Program-made: the position numbers and the translations under genes | Shown: positions 54,431 through 63,496 of the stretch, one piece after another | Layout: the number at the start of each line of letters is the position of its first letter | Numbering within the stretch: position 1 is the stretch's first letter | The notes under the pieces: generated by a model | Told to the model about the DNA's origin: nothing | Database searches by the model: none | What the model saw: only the letters and a program-made list of their open reading frames with translations | Source: Rhodohalobacter sp. 614A | GTDB taxonomy: Bacteria; Bacteroidota; Rhodothermia; Balneolales; Balneolaceae | Direction of reading: 5' to 3' | Assembly: GCF_021462415.1 (NCBI RefSeq) | Contig: NZ_JAKEDS010000002.1 | Coordinates: 558,001 to 622,000, forward strand | DNA length: 64,000 nucleotides

Positions 54431-55906
54431 ATGACTACGATTCAAAAGGGAGACAGCATTAAATGCTGACTGAATGACCAGCGGAATTCCTCCCCCGGGA
54501 TGTGTACTTCCACCAACAAGGTATAAATTTTCGAATGTTCTCTCTTTATTTCGTGGCCTTACAAATGCTGATAATTTATTATTAGATGAGGTTCCATAAA
54601 TACTGCCCTTGTTAGATTTGTATTTTTTAAAAAAGTCATTGGGAGTTATAACCTTTTGGTATTCAATGGATTCTCGCAATTCAATCAGACTTCTTTCTTC
54701 CAGGTTTCTGATTAGAAGATCTCTATACGTATTTTCTATTTCGTCCCAATTTTGTTTATTCGTGAGATACGGAGCATTGACTAATACGAACAAATTTGAG
54801 CTTCCATTTGGAGCGTCATCAGGATCGGTAGCTGATGTATTTGCTACATATATCGTGGGATCGGTTGGCATAACTTTCCGATCAAAAATGTCCTCAAATT
54901 CTCTTTTATAATCATTCGAAAAGAAAATATTATGGTGCTTTAGGGAGGTCCATTTTTTCCTGCAGCCTAATAGCATTACAAATCCTGAGCAAGAAGGCTC
55001 AATGGTTTTTTGTCTGCTACGTCTTCGCTTTGATACACTATTCTCCGGCAGAAGATTCAGAAACGTTTCCGTTGCATCCGCATTCGAAAAAAGAAGATCT
55101 GTATCAAAAATACTACCGTCGGTCAGTTCAATTGCGGAAACCCTTTTTTCTGTTTGATGAATCGTTTTTACTTCAGCATTAAATCGAAAAGTTGCACCTT
55201 GTTTTTCGGCAAGTCTGTGAATCGATTCAGCAATTTTATAGAGCCCGCCTTTCACATAATTACCGCCCTGGTTTAATTCCACATGTGGAATGACATTCAA
55301 CGTAGCCGGTGCTTTAAAAGGAGAGGAGCCGTTGTATGTTGTAAATCTTTTAAAAAAATTTCGAAGATAGGGCGTTGAAAAATAGCTGTCTACTTTTTTT
55401 GAAACACTGGTAAAGGCATCGATCCTGAGTAAATCCATGAAGTTTAGATTGGACAAATCCCGAGCCCTGTAAAGCGGATTAAAGAGGAAAGCATTAGCCG
55501 TACGATCGTAAAGTTCTTCGGAATAGTTAAGGAATTTTTGATACGATCCAGCGTCTTTTGGGGCGAAATTCTCTATTTGCTGAATGCTTTTGTCCGGATC
55601 TGAATAATTGTCAAATATAACTCCATCAGGATAAAAGTATCTGCATAAGAGATTTAAATCTATAAGAGTGAGATAATTATCAATATCATCCTCACACTCA
55701 TCAAATAGTTTTTGAAGAACGAAGGGCATTGTAAGGAGGCTGGGGCCCGTATCAAACCGGTAGCCGCCCATTTCAACCTGATTCATTTTTCCGCCCGGCA
55801 TCGAATTCTTTTCAAAAACCGTTACTTCGTAACCTTTATGGGCAAGGAGGGAGGCAACGGCCAAACCTCCGATTCCGGCACCAATAATGGCTACTTTTTT
55901 AGACAT
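54410..55906 (-). CDS. CrtI-family carotenoid desaturase, possibly CrtD
   Basis: 498 residues. FAD/NAD-binding oxidoreductase of the phytoene-desaturase family. N-terminal dinucleotide fold KVAIIGAGIGGLAVASLLAHKGYEVTVFEKNSMPGGK, then GGYRFDTGPSLLTMP, and C-terminal NLYLVGGSTHPGGGIPLVIQSA, typical of the family. The stretch LCRYFYPDG near residue 88 reminds me of CrtD-type hydroxycarotenoid 3,4-desaturases rather than classical phytoene desaturase; this is a recollection, so both remain possible. It closes a minus-strand run (TamA/BamA-like, cNMP protein, rlmD) and has a 50-base gap to rlmD. With CrtC and CrtY in the window it fits a carotenoid pathway. Confidence 0.85.
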   Translation of the reverse strand: MSKKVAIIGAGIGGLAVASLLAHKGYEVTVFEKNSMPGGKMNQVEMGGYRFDTGPSLLTMPFVLQKLFDECEDDIDNYLTLIDLNLLCRYFYPDGVIFDNYSDPDKSIQQIENFAPKDAGSYQKFLNYSEELYDRTANAFLFNPLYRARDLSNLNFMDLLRIDAFTSVSKKVDSYFSTPYLRNFFKRFTTYNGSSPFKAPATLNVIPHVELNQGGNYVKGGLYKIAESIHRLAEKQGATFRFNAEVKTIHQTEKRVSAIELTDGSIFDTDLLFSNADATETFLNLLPENSVSKRRRSRQKTIEPSCSGFVMLLGCRKKWTSLKHHNIFFSNDYKREFEDIFDRKVMPTDPTIYVANTSATDPDDAPNGSSNLFVLVNAPYLTNKQNWDEIENTYRDLLIRNLEERSLIELRESIEYQKVITPNDFFKKYKSNKGSIYGTSSNNKLSAFVRPRNKERTFENLYLVGGSTHPGGGIPLVIQSAFNAVSLLNRSHKKRRMY

Positions 55907-55956
55907 TTGTTTGAACCAAAAAAGGTTTTAATGGAACTTTGGTTTGTGAGAATCCC

Positions 55957-57372
55957 TCAAGTGGAGACTTTCTCTGTGCACCTGGCCACAGTTTCTATGT
56001 GATATGTTTGTGGAAACATATCCACAGGTTGAACCTGTTCGATATGGTAGTTGTTTTTTAACTCCTTTAAATCGCGCGCCATTGTGGAAGGATTACAGCT
56101 TACATAAACAAGCGTATCCACGGCTAGGTCGGAAAGTTGTTGAACTACATCCGGATGCATACCTGATCGTGGCGGATCGGTAATAATACAATCCGGGCGA
56201 CCATACTTTTCAAGGAACGGTTCGTTAAAGGTATCCTTCATATCACCCAGAACAAATTCGGTATTCTCTACGGAGTTTTCCCTAGCATTGAATTTGGCAT
56301 TTTTAATGGCCACATCAACCAGTTCAATCCCAACCGCTTTTTCTACAGAATCAGCCATAAAAAGTGTGAGAGTTCCCACACCACAGTAGAGATCGAAGAG
56401 CTTTGAGCCGGATTTTAAATCAGCATATTCTTTCGCCACGGAATATAGTTTTTCTGCTTGGCGTGTATTGGTTTGAAAGAATGCATTCGCATCTATTTTA
56501 AATGAATGCTGACCTATATTATCCACAATATAGCCGGGCCCGTAAATCACATTTTCGTACCGGCCAACGGCTGTGGGATTGGGTTGATCATTGATATTAT
56601 TAATAATCGTTGTGATCTCCGGAAAATTTTCCTGAAGTGCATTCGCCAACGGCTGAATGATATCAGCATCGTCTTTGTAAGTCACAAAATTTACCATCAA
56701 ATCATCTGTATGATGAGAGGTACGAATGACCAGGTGGCGCATGAAGCCTGTTTTTTCATGAGTATCGAAAGCCGGGATGGAATGCTCTTTGCAATAATTT
56801 CGAACAAAGTCCAGAAGTCTATATGAGATCGGATCCTGGAGATGACACTCCCGAAGATTTAAGATCTTGTCATATCGTCCGGGAGCATGAAGGCCGGCTG
56901 CAAATCCCGAATCATCTACGAACTTATCAGCCTGGATTTCTTCATCAGACAGCCAACGGCGGGTTCCAAAACTGTATTCCATTTTGTTGCGGTAGTATAA
57001 AGACCGGTCACAGCCTATGATCGTTTGAACAATATCGGGATCGAGACCGGCAATTCGCTCCATATGATCGCGCACATGCTGTTCCTTAAACTCAAGCTGT
57101 TTTTCGTAAGGAATATGCTGCCATGTACAACCGCCACAAGTACTGGCGTGAGAACAGGTTGGAGTGATTCGAATAGGAGATGGATCTAAAATCTCAAGAA
57201 CTTTAGCTTCCCGAAACTTTTTCTTCTTGCGAACGATCCGTGCTTCAACCGTATCGCCGGGAGCTGTGCCGGGTACAAACACTGCAATTCCATCGTGTTT
57301 GGCAATGCCTTTTCCTTTGAATGCTGTGGACTCAATCTCCAGATTAATAACCTGGCCCTTCTTTAATGACAT
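55957..57372 (-). CDS. rlmD: 23S rRNA (uracil-C5)-methyltransferase, RlmD/RumA family
   Basis: 471 residues from the ATG at 57372; an earlier start at 57447 would overlap the preceding gene by 58 bases and is rejected. An N-terminal TRAM domain (KGQVINLEIESTAFKGKGIA) is followed by a 4Fe-4S cluster region CSHASTCGGCTWQHIP and an AdoMet methyltransferase domain with FDLYCGVGTLTLFMAD, DPPRSGMHPDV and YVSCNPSTMARDL, in which the cysteine is the nucleophile. It methylates a uracil in 23S rRNA; U1939 or U747 sites are the usual targets and cannot be told apart here. Confidence 0.93.
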   Translation of the reverse strand: MSLKKGQVINLEIESTAFKGKGIAKHDGIAVFVPGTAPGDTVEARIVRKKKKFREAKVLEILDPSPIRITPTCSHASTCGGCTWQHIPYEKQLEFKEQHVRDHMERIAGLDPDIVQTIIGCDRSLYYRNKMEYSFGTRRWLSDEEIQADKFVDDSGFAAGLHAPGRYDKILNLRECHLQDPISYRLLDFVRNYCKEHSIPAFDTHEKTGFMRHLVIRTSHHTDDLMVNFVTYKDDADIIQPLANALQENFPEITTIINNINDQPNPTAVGRYENVIYGPGYIVDNIGQHSFKIDANAFFQTNTRQAEKLYSVAKEYADLKSGSKLFDLYCGVGTLTLFMADSVEKAVGIELVDVAIKNAKFNARENSVENTEFVLGDMKDTFNEPFLEKYGRPDCIITDPPRSGMHPDVVQQLSDLAVDTLVYVSCNPSTMARDLKELKNNYHIEQVQPVDMFPQTYHIETVARCTEKVST

Positions 57373-57389
57373 GAATACTACTCGATTTC

Positions 57390-57923
57390 TTAGGATTCCT
57401 GGTGTTCGTGAAAGAGAATGGAAAAAGCTGTTTTTAGATCCGAACACTCTTTCAGTTTATCAATGCTTTGCTCAAACCGCTTCATTGTTTGAGTAGAAAC
57501 GGCTTCAAGGAATTTTACTGCGGTTTCTGGATTTCTCTTTTTTAAGGTCTCAAAATCGGGTTTGAAAAAACCCAAAAGCGTGCTTTCGGTGATACATTGT
57601 GCGGTTGACATTCGCGGGATTTCATATCCAACCGCCATAATACCAATTTCGGATGGCGCATGAATATCGAGCGTGAATTTTTCATCATCCGATAATTCTG
57701 AGTTGCGTGATACAATCAACCTTACAGTCCCTTCTTCAATAAAATACATGCCGGCCCCGGGATCATTCTGATGATAGATGAATTCTCCTTCCTTAAATTT
57801 TCTTCGATGGCAGAGCTGCAACAACTCGTATCTTTCAAACGGTGTCAAATCTTTCAACAAATTGGATTTGAATACGATGTTGCCTTGATTCCGCATTTTT
57901 TTAAAATCACTTTTCTTAAACAT
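57390..57923 (-). CDS. cyclic-nucleotide-binding-domain protein without DNA-binding domain
   Basis: 177 residues. A single cNMP/CAP-like beta-roll domain covers about 24-135 (KFKEGEFIYHQNDPGAGMYFIEEGTVRLIVS, the usual glycine turns), followed by a helix region (about 140-177). No Crp-type helix-turn-helix is found, and the length is too short for one. The phosphate-binding RxA motif is not clear, so ligand binding is unproven. It is sandwiched between a TamA/BamA-like gene (11 bases) and rlmD (17 bases) in one transcript. Confidence 0.82.
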   Translation of the reverse strand: MFKKSDFKKMRNQGNIVFKSNLLKDLTPFERYELLQLCHRRKFKEGEFIYHQNDPGAGMYFIEEGTVRLIVSRNSELSDDEKFTLDIHAPSEIGIMAVGYEIPRMSTAQCITESTLLGFFKPDFETLKKRNPETAVKFLEAVSTQTMKRFEQSIDKLKECSDLKTAFSILFHEHQES

Positions 57924-57934
57924 ACCTGATAGAT

Positions 57935-60319
57935 TTAAAATGAATGGCCAATTCCAAAACTAAAATATGCAGCCCGATTATTAAACCAGCCTTCTTCCAG
58001 GTCGTGAACCCTGAATGTTAAATCGAATCGGGCGACTATATACTCCCAATCGAACCTAAGTCCGAAACCCGAACCCACTGCAATCTGCTTATAAAAGGAA
58101 TCTAAGTAAAATTTACCATCATTGAGCAGTTCTATATTTTCTTCACTTCGGAAGGTGTTTTCTGGTCCGTACCAAACATTCCCGGCATCGGTATGCCAGG
58201 CAGCCATCCAATTGGCGCCTAATACGTTACGCATGATTGTGTGTCGGAACTCTTTAAAAAGAGCCAGTTTGATTTCACCGCCGGGAATGCTCACTTCGTC
58301 GGGACTGATACTGCCAGGCCCAAGTCGAAACGGATTCCATCCGCGAATATCGTTACTGCCGCCGGCAAAAAAGCGTCGGTTTAACGGAATCGTTTCACTG
58401 CCTCCGTAAGGATGGGCAATTCCGACAAATCCACGGATGGCAAAAACAGTGTTTGGCGAGAGCGGAAAATATCGCCGATAATCTGCCGAGAGTTTGATAA
58501 ATCGACTATATGCTAATTCATTGGTCGAAATGCCGAAAGGCGAGGGAATGGCACCTTCAATGGTTCCCGGGGTTACTATAAAACGGTCAATCGTATGGGG
58601 AACGTTTCCGGCAATTGCGATGGAATATTCGAAAAAATAACCGTAATCCCGTTGAATGAGATCTGTGTTCTGGCTTCTGAGAGTATACCTTAAAATGGAC
58701 GAAAACTGGGGTTCGAAATCCTGTTGAATGCGCAAAAGTTCAATTGATCCCTCACCAAATTCATCAATCAGATTTAGACGGAATTGAGACGACGGTGTTG
58801 TATCCACTACGTCCAGTTCAATGAGATCAAGAAAACTAATCAGTCTTGGTGAATGTCTGAACTCATAGCGAAGATTAAACCGAATATCCGAATTGATATC
58901 AAAATAAAGTTGATTGGACTGGCTATACGACAATGTATATCGTGTTCGGGCACTTTCGATGAAATCAGCATCCGTCAAAAAAACGAATGGAAAATTGAGT
59001 CTGGGTACAGAATATTCGGCACGAACTTCATAGCTCTGGAAAATTTCTGAACCGGTTGATGTTCGCCTTCCGGAGCTGTCTTCCGGGGCAATTTCGCTGA
59101 GAGTCCGTGCGGAAACAAACTCAAAATTTGTATTGATCCCAAGTGTAAAACTTTCAGAACGGCCAAAAAGATTGTTGTTGTTATAATTTGCTCCGACACC
59201 GGTTCCGAATCCATATCGTTTCATTCCGAAAAATTCCATTCGTAAAGAATGTTTTGGGAGAGTTTGAAGGCTGAAATGTACCGGGATATCCGTTTGAGTA
59301 TAGTCGGGGAGCGAGTTTTCTTCACTCAAACCAAATCTGTCAATAACCATATTTCCAAGATTCTGGAAAGAATTGATGGTTTGGAGATAGGCGGATTGAT
59401 CGAAAGTAGCACCGGGGGTAAAACGGATTTGTTCTGTGAGAAGACTGAATTTAGACTGAGCTGAATCTTCTTTTCTCATGTAAATGGTATATCCCGGTTC
59501 AGTATGGGGTGGACCTTCGGCTGTGGTAGAGTCATCAAACACTTCTTCGCTGTCTGGTCCGCGAAGGTCAATGTGTACATCGCCGAACCTGAAAATTTCT
59601 CCGGGATTAACTGCAAAAAGAACATCCAGTTGTTGAGGGGCGTTTTCTTGCTCTTTGACCAAAGCCCGAACTGAATCCCGGGAGACGGAAGCATAGCCGT
59701 TATTTTTCAAAAAATCGATGATACGCGTCTGTTCTTCGCGTAATTGCTGCGCCCGATAATTGTCATTAAAAACAAATGTAGAATCGTTTAATCTTTCACC
59801 CTCAAAAACACTTTGTCTATAGAAGTTCTCGAGTTTTCCTTCTTGTTGGAATTCAGGTAGTCCGGTAAAAGACACCGTTTGTATATAAGACGCCTCGCCC
59901 TCATCAATCAGGAAGGATACTTCAAACCGGTTTTGGCTGTACTCAACGATTGTAGTATCAACGCTTACATCGAAATAGCCAAGGTTCTCGTAATAAACCT
60001 CAATTCTATTGATGTCGTTAGCAACCACAGCACGATCCAGCAGAGCCGGTTCTTCTCCAACTCCAAACCATCTGTTAAAGTAATACCATGGCGTAAACCT
60101 GGGAATCCCTAGGAATTCCCGGTTAGTACGCGTTCTTACAAGTGTTTGCAGTGTGGTATTGGAGACGTTTTCGTTTCCTGTAAACCGTACAATCCGTACA
60201 ACCTCATTTTCTCCATCAGAAGAGCCTTCGCCCTGTTGGCCTGTATTTTGAGCATTTGCCAAACAGGGTAAAAGAATCAAAAACAGCAGGCAAAGGAATA
60301 GCGGTAAGAAATTTCTCAC
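57935..60319 (-). CDS. TamA/BamA-like outer-membrane Omp85 protein
   Basis: 794 residues with a signal peptide (1-23, ending ANAQ). Two to three POTRA domains follow (about 35-280; VVRIVRFTGNENVSNTTLQTLV is a standard POTRA opening), then the C-terminal Omp85 barrel (about 340-794; GFGTGVGANYNNNNLFGRSESFTLGINT, RRFFAGGSNDIRGWNPFRLGPGS with the VRGF-like motif, terminal FSFGIGHSF). Such proteins insert or export outer-membrane proteins. The few POTRA domains and lack of the usual BamA neighbours (skp, lpx genes) suggest a TamA-like role. No tamB is in the window. Confidence 0.88.
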   Translation of the reverse strand: MRNFLPLFLCLLFLILLPCLANAQNTGQQGEGSSDGENEVVRIVRFTGNENVSNTTLQTLVRTRTNREFLGIPRFTPWYYFNRWFGVGEEPALLDRAVVANDINRIEVYYENLGYFDVSVDTTIVEYSQNRFEVSFLIDEGEASYIQTVSFTGLPEFQQEGKLENFYRQSVFEGERLNDSTFVFNDNYRAQQLREEQTRIIDFLKNNGYASVSRDSVRALVKEQENAPQQLDVLFAVNPGEIFRFGDVHIDLRGPDSEEVFDDSTTAEGPPHTEPGYTIYMRKEDSAQSKFSLLTEQIRFTPGATFDQSAYLQTINSFQNLGNMVIDRFGLSEENSLPDYTQTDIPVHFSLQTLPKHSLRMEFFGMKRYGFGTGVGANYNNNNLFGRSESFTLGINTNFEFVSARTLSEIAPEDSSGRRTSTGSEIFQSYEVRAEYSVPRLNFPFVFLTDADFIESARTRYTLSYSQSNQLYFDINSDIRFNLRYEFRHSPRLISFLDLIELDVVDTTPSSQFRLNLIDEFGEGSIELLRIQQDFEPQFSSILRYTLRSQNTDLIQRDYGYFFEYSIAIAGNVPHTIDRFIVTPGTIEGAIPSPFGISTNELAYSRFIKLSADYRRYFPLSPNTVFAIRGFVGIAHPYGGSETIPLNRRFFAGGSNDIRGWNPFRLGPGSISPDEVSIPGGEIKLALFKEFRHTIMRNVLGANWMAAWHTDAGNVWYGPENTFRSEENIELLNDGKFYLDSFYKQIAVGSGFGLRFDWEYIVARFDLTFRVHDLEEGWFNNRAAYFSFGIGHSF

Positions 60320-60418
60320 GCAATCAGATTAATAGTGTCAAATGATATTTTCTTAATTACGAACGGTTATAATTGCAGGAAATTGAATAGAAAAAGTATA
60401 AAGACTATTTTTACGTCT

Positions 60419-60673
60419 TTATACGTCGTCGTAATCAAACCCTTCGTCTTCTTCGCCGTGAAAGAAATCTTCTTTACGGATGTAATCGGGCCAAATATCT
60501 TCAATTCCTTCATAAATTGTTTCTTCACCTTCTTCGATTTCATCGAGCTCGTAAAGGTTATTAATGGCTTGCTGCGGGAGTCCGTTTCTCTCAGCCCATT
60601 CGATCAATTCTTCTCTTGTGGCTGGGAAGGGTGCTTCATCAAGTGCAGCAGCTAATTCAACTGTCCAAATCAT
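60419..60673 (-). CDS. DUF2795 family small acidic protein
   Basis: 84 residues, soluble. Matches my memory of the DUF2795 pattern MWTVELAAxLDxAPFPATREELIEWAERNGLP with a following QAINNLYELD helix and a strongly acidic tail. Members are widespread in Bacteroidota and of unknown function. The gene stands in front of its own TAnnTTTG promoter and is divergent from tatA. Confidence 0.8.
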   Translation of the reverse strand: MIWTVELAAALDEAPFPATREELIEWAERNGLPQQAINNLYELDEIEEGEETIYEGIEDIWPDYIRKEDFFHGEEDEGFDYDDV

Positions 60674-60705
60674 AATAAAATATTTTTAATCTTAATCTGT
60701 TAATG

Positions 60706-60713
60706 CAAATATA
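60706..60713 (-). promoter_or_regulatory. TAnnTTTG -7 element for the DUF2795 gene
   Basis: Read on the minus strand this is TATATTTG, a match to the Bacteroidota -7 consensus TAnnTTTG, 33 bases before the start codon at 60673. No clear -33 TTG is seen. The predicted start of transcription is near 60699. Confidence 0.45.
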
Positions 60714-60818
60714 TTTCGAATAGCTATAAAAGAGTTGTGAGGAAGAAATGCAAATAAAATTCGAATAAAATTTAAAACATTTTTTCGGACACTTCTAATA
60801 GGTAAGGCAAATATTTTT

Positions 60819-60826
60819 TATCTTTG
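60819..60826 (+). promoter_or_regulatory. TAnnTTTG -7 element for the tatA gene
   Basis: TATCTTTG, a match to the Bacteroidota -7 consensus, 44 bases before the tatA start codon at 60870. No clear -33 element. A transcript from near 60833 would cover tatA-gatA-SDR. Confidence 0.5.
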
Positions 60827-60869
60827 CCCTAGTTACATTATAACAATTCAAATTAATGAGGATTATTGT

Positions 60870-61094
60870 ATGAGTATGCCAGGCGGTTTTGAAATGGTGA
60901 TCATTGTTCTTGTGATCTTACTCCTGTTCGGCGCAAAGCGGATTCCAGAGCTTGCACGCGGAATTGGTCAAGGTATTAATGAATTTCGAAAAGCTTCCGA
61001 TGATATCAAGAAAGAAATTGATAAAGGGAAGCAAGATGTCTCGAATTCCACCAAATACACTGAAAAAGAACAAGAACAAGTAGAAAAAAATTAA
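60870..61094 (+). CDS. tatA: Sec-independent protein translocase TatA/TatE
   Basis: 74 residues. One N-terminal membrane helix (about 6-24, FEMVIIVLVILLLFGAKRIPE) with the conserved FG hinge and the following amphipathic helix LARGIGQGINEFRKASDDIKKEI, then a polar tail. TatA forms the pore of the twin-arginine pathway that exports folded proteins. tatB and tatC are not in the window. It is followed by gatA after 9 bases, so the two are likely co-transcribed. Confidence 0.93.
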   Translation: MSMPGGFEMVIIVLVILLLFGAKRIPELARGIGQGINEFRKASDDIKKEIDKGKQDVSNSTKYTEKEQEQVEKN

Positions 61095-61103
61095 CATTTC
61101 TCA

Positions 61104-62606
61104 ATGAATACTCTGCTCTCCGTTCAAGAGCAACTACAATCAGGCAAACGAAAGATTACCGATATCTGCGAAGAATATCTCCAGGAAATTGGTAAATCTA
61201 ACACGGAGGTAAATGCCTTCGTTCATGTAAATGAAGATGATGTTCGAAAACAGGCATCGGAAGTACAGCAAAAAATAAAGGCCGGTACGGCTGGAAAGCT
61301 TGCCGGCATGGTAGTTGGTGTTAAAGATGTTATCTGCGAAAAAGGCAAAAAAGTGACTTGCGCCAGTCATATCCTTCACAATTTTGAAAGCGTTTATGAT
61401 GCCACTGTCATAAAGAAATTGAAGAAGGAAGATGCCATTCTGATCGGGCGTACCAATATGGATGAATTCGCAATGGGTTCATCAACCGAAAATTCCATTT
61501 ACGGTCCTTCAAAGAATCCAGTAAATACGGATTATGTTGTGGGAGGGTCGAGTGGAGGAAGTGCCGCTGCAGTGGCCGCCAATATGTGTGATACAGCACT
61601 CGGCTCTGATACCGGTGGTTCAATCCGCCAGCCTGCATCGTATTGCGGTGTAGTTGGCTTGAAACCTACTTACAGCCGCGTTTCCAGATATGGCCTTGTA
61701 GCTTATGCTTCTTCCTTTGACTGTATTGGTCCATTTGCAAAAAATGTAACGGATGCTGCTCTTCTTCTCGAACAGTTAGCCGGTGATGATCCGATGGATA
61801 ATTCTTCTTCTGATAAGCCGGTGGAGAATTATTCAAAAGCAATTGAGGATTCATCCGGAAAATTGAAAATCGGTGTTCCCAAAGAATATTTTGGCGAAGG
61901 TTTGGATGATGAAATCCGGGAAGGAATTGAGTCACGCCTCAAAGATCTTGAAAAAGATGGGGCTGAATTGGTTCCTGTAACACTTCCTCATATGAAATAC
62001 GGCATAGCCACATATTATATTTTGGCTACGGCTGAAGCGTCAAGCAATCTTGCCCGGTATGATGGTATTCGATATGGCCATCGCGCCGATTTCGAGAAAG
62101 TGGAGGAAGAACTCGCGAAAGAACGCAAAGAATTAAAAAAGGCAGCTGAGAACGCCTCGGCTTTTGAAACAGCCAATATCGATTCGCCATTGATCCGTCT
62201 CTATAAAAAATCCCGAACAGAAGGATTTGGTACAGAAGTGAAGCGGAGAATTATTCTCGGTACTTATGTTTTAAGTGCGGGGTATTATGATGCGTATTAT
62301 GGCAAAGCTCAAAAAGTCCGTCGGCTGATTAAACAGGATTTCCTGGATGCTTTCAATAAAGTAGATGTCATTGTTTCTCCAACGGCGCCGACAACGGCTT
62401 TTAAACTTGGCGAAAATCAAGATGATCCTCTTCAAATGTATCTGAATGACGTGTATACGATTTCAGCGAACTTAGCCGGAATTTGCGGAATTAGTGTCCC
62501 GGCCGGAACTCATTCAAACGGACTTCCTTATGGAATTCAGTTTATGGGAAATACCTTCCGCGAAGTAGATATTCTTAGAGCCGCAAAGCAACTCGAGTCA
62601 TTGTAA
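61104..62606 (+). CDS. gatA: aspartyl/glutamyl-tRNA amidotransferase subunit A
   Basis: 500 residues, the usual size. Part of GatCAB, which turns Asp-tRNAAsn or Glu-tRNAGln into the amidated form using glutamine. The amidase signature is complete: the lysine in VGVKDVI (about 70-76), the cis-serine in [14 protein letters not shown] and the nucleophile in [17 protein letters not shown] (about 171-187). [22 protein letters not shown] follows. gatB and gatC are not adjacent, which is usual in this phylum. The next gene starts 11 bases after its stop. Confidence 0.95.
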   Translation: MNTLLSVQEQLQSGKRKITDICEEYLQEIGKSNTEVNAFVHVNEDDVRKQASEVQQKIKAGTAGKLAGMVVGVKDVICEKGKKVTCASHILHNFESVYDATVIKKLKKEDAILIGRTNMDEFAMGSSTENSIYGPSKNPVNTDYVVGGSSGGSAAAVAANMCDTALGSDTGGSIRQPASYCGVVGLKPTYSRVSRYGLVAYASSFDCIGPFAKNVTDAALLLEQLAGDDPMDNSSSDKPVENYSKAIEDSSGKLKIGVPKEYFGEGLDDEIREGIESRLKDLEKDGAELVPVTLPHMKYGIATYYILATAEASSNLARYDGIRYGHRADFEKVEEELAKERKELKKAAENASAFETANIDSPLIRLYKKSRTEGFGTEVKRRIILGTYVLSAGYYDAYYGKAQKVRRLIKQDFLDAFNKVDVIVSPTAPTTAFKLGENQDDPLQMYLNDVYTISANLAGICGISVPAGTHSNGLPYGIQFMGNTFREVDILRAAKQLESL

Positions 62607-62617
62607 ACCACGGTTTG

Positions 62618-63382
62618 ATGAACCGATTGAAGGACAAATGGATTCTGATTACCGGGGCCACCTCCGGAATCGGGAAAGCTTCGGCTGAAGTATTTGCTGA
62701 ATCCGGAGCGAACCTGATCCTAACTGGCCGTCGTGAAGAACGTTTGAAAACCGTTCAAAAAGACCTCCGGGAAAAACACTCCATCGATGTTCAAATCTTT
62801 TCTTTTGATGTGAGAGACCGTGAGGCCTGCAAAAAATGTGTCGATTCTATTTCTCAACCTATCGACATTCTTTTAAATAATGCAGGCTTGGCTTCGGGAA
62901 AGGATTCCATAGATGAAGCCGATTTTGAAGACTGGGACAAAATGATCGATACGAATATCAAAGGCCTTCTTTCTATGACCCGATTTGTTTCAGAGAGAAT
63001 GAAGGAAAGAAATGAAGGCCATATTATTAATATTGGATCGATTTCCGGCCATGAAGCCTATCCGGGAGGCTCTGTATACTGCGGAACCAAACACGCTGTA
63101 AAAGCTATCACACAGGCCACAAAAATGGATTTAACGGGCACTAATATTCGGGTAAGTGCAGTATCGCCGGGCTTGGTTGATACAGAATTCAGTGAAGTTC
63201 GTTTTCATGGCGATAAAGAACAGGCGAAAGAGGTCTATAAAAATATGAAACCTCTCACCGGCAGGGATATCGCAGAGATTATCTATTTTGTGGCGAACCG
63301 CCCGGCTCATGTTAATATCTTGGATACGATTGTTTTTCCGGTTCATCAATCCTCTGCAACAATTGTAGCAAGATCCGGATAG
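62618..63382 (+). CDS. SDR family oxidoreductase, YdfG-like
   Basis: 254 residues from the ATG at 62618 (TTG at 62615 adds one residue). Classical short-chain dehydrogenase: NADP-binding TGATSGIGKASAEVFAESGANLILTGRREERL, NNAG motif, catalytic serine in NIGSISGHEAYPGG and tyrosine/lysine in YCGTKHAVK. The close match to the YdfG type suggests an NADP-dependent 3-hydroxy-acid or serine dehydrogenase. It follows gatA by 11 bases; the link looks like operon economy rather than a shared pathway. Confidence 0.9.
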   Translation: MNRLKDKWILITGATSGIGKASAEVFAESGANLILTGRREERLKTVQKDLREKHSIDVQIFSFDVRDREACKKCVDSISQPIDILLNNAGLASGKDSIDEADFEDWDKMIDTNIKGLLSMTRFVSERMKERNEGHIINIGSISGHEAYPGGSVYCGTKHAVKAITQATKMDLTGTNIRVSAVSPGLVDTEFSEVRFHGDKEQAKEVYKNMKPLTGRDIAEIIYFVANRPAHVNILDTIVFPVHQSSATIVARSG

Positions 63383-63496
63383 CTTTCTTATGAGCGAGAG
63401 AAAATCTTATCTTGAATGAATCTCTTGTGTTTTGTCCATATGTGAAGCGCCTACTCTCTATCTTCATCAGTTTGTATATTCCTCAAAAAACCAACA

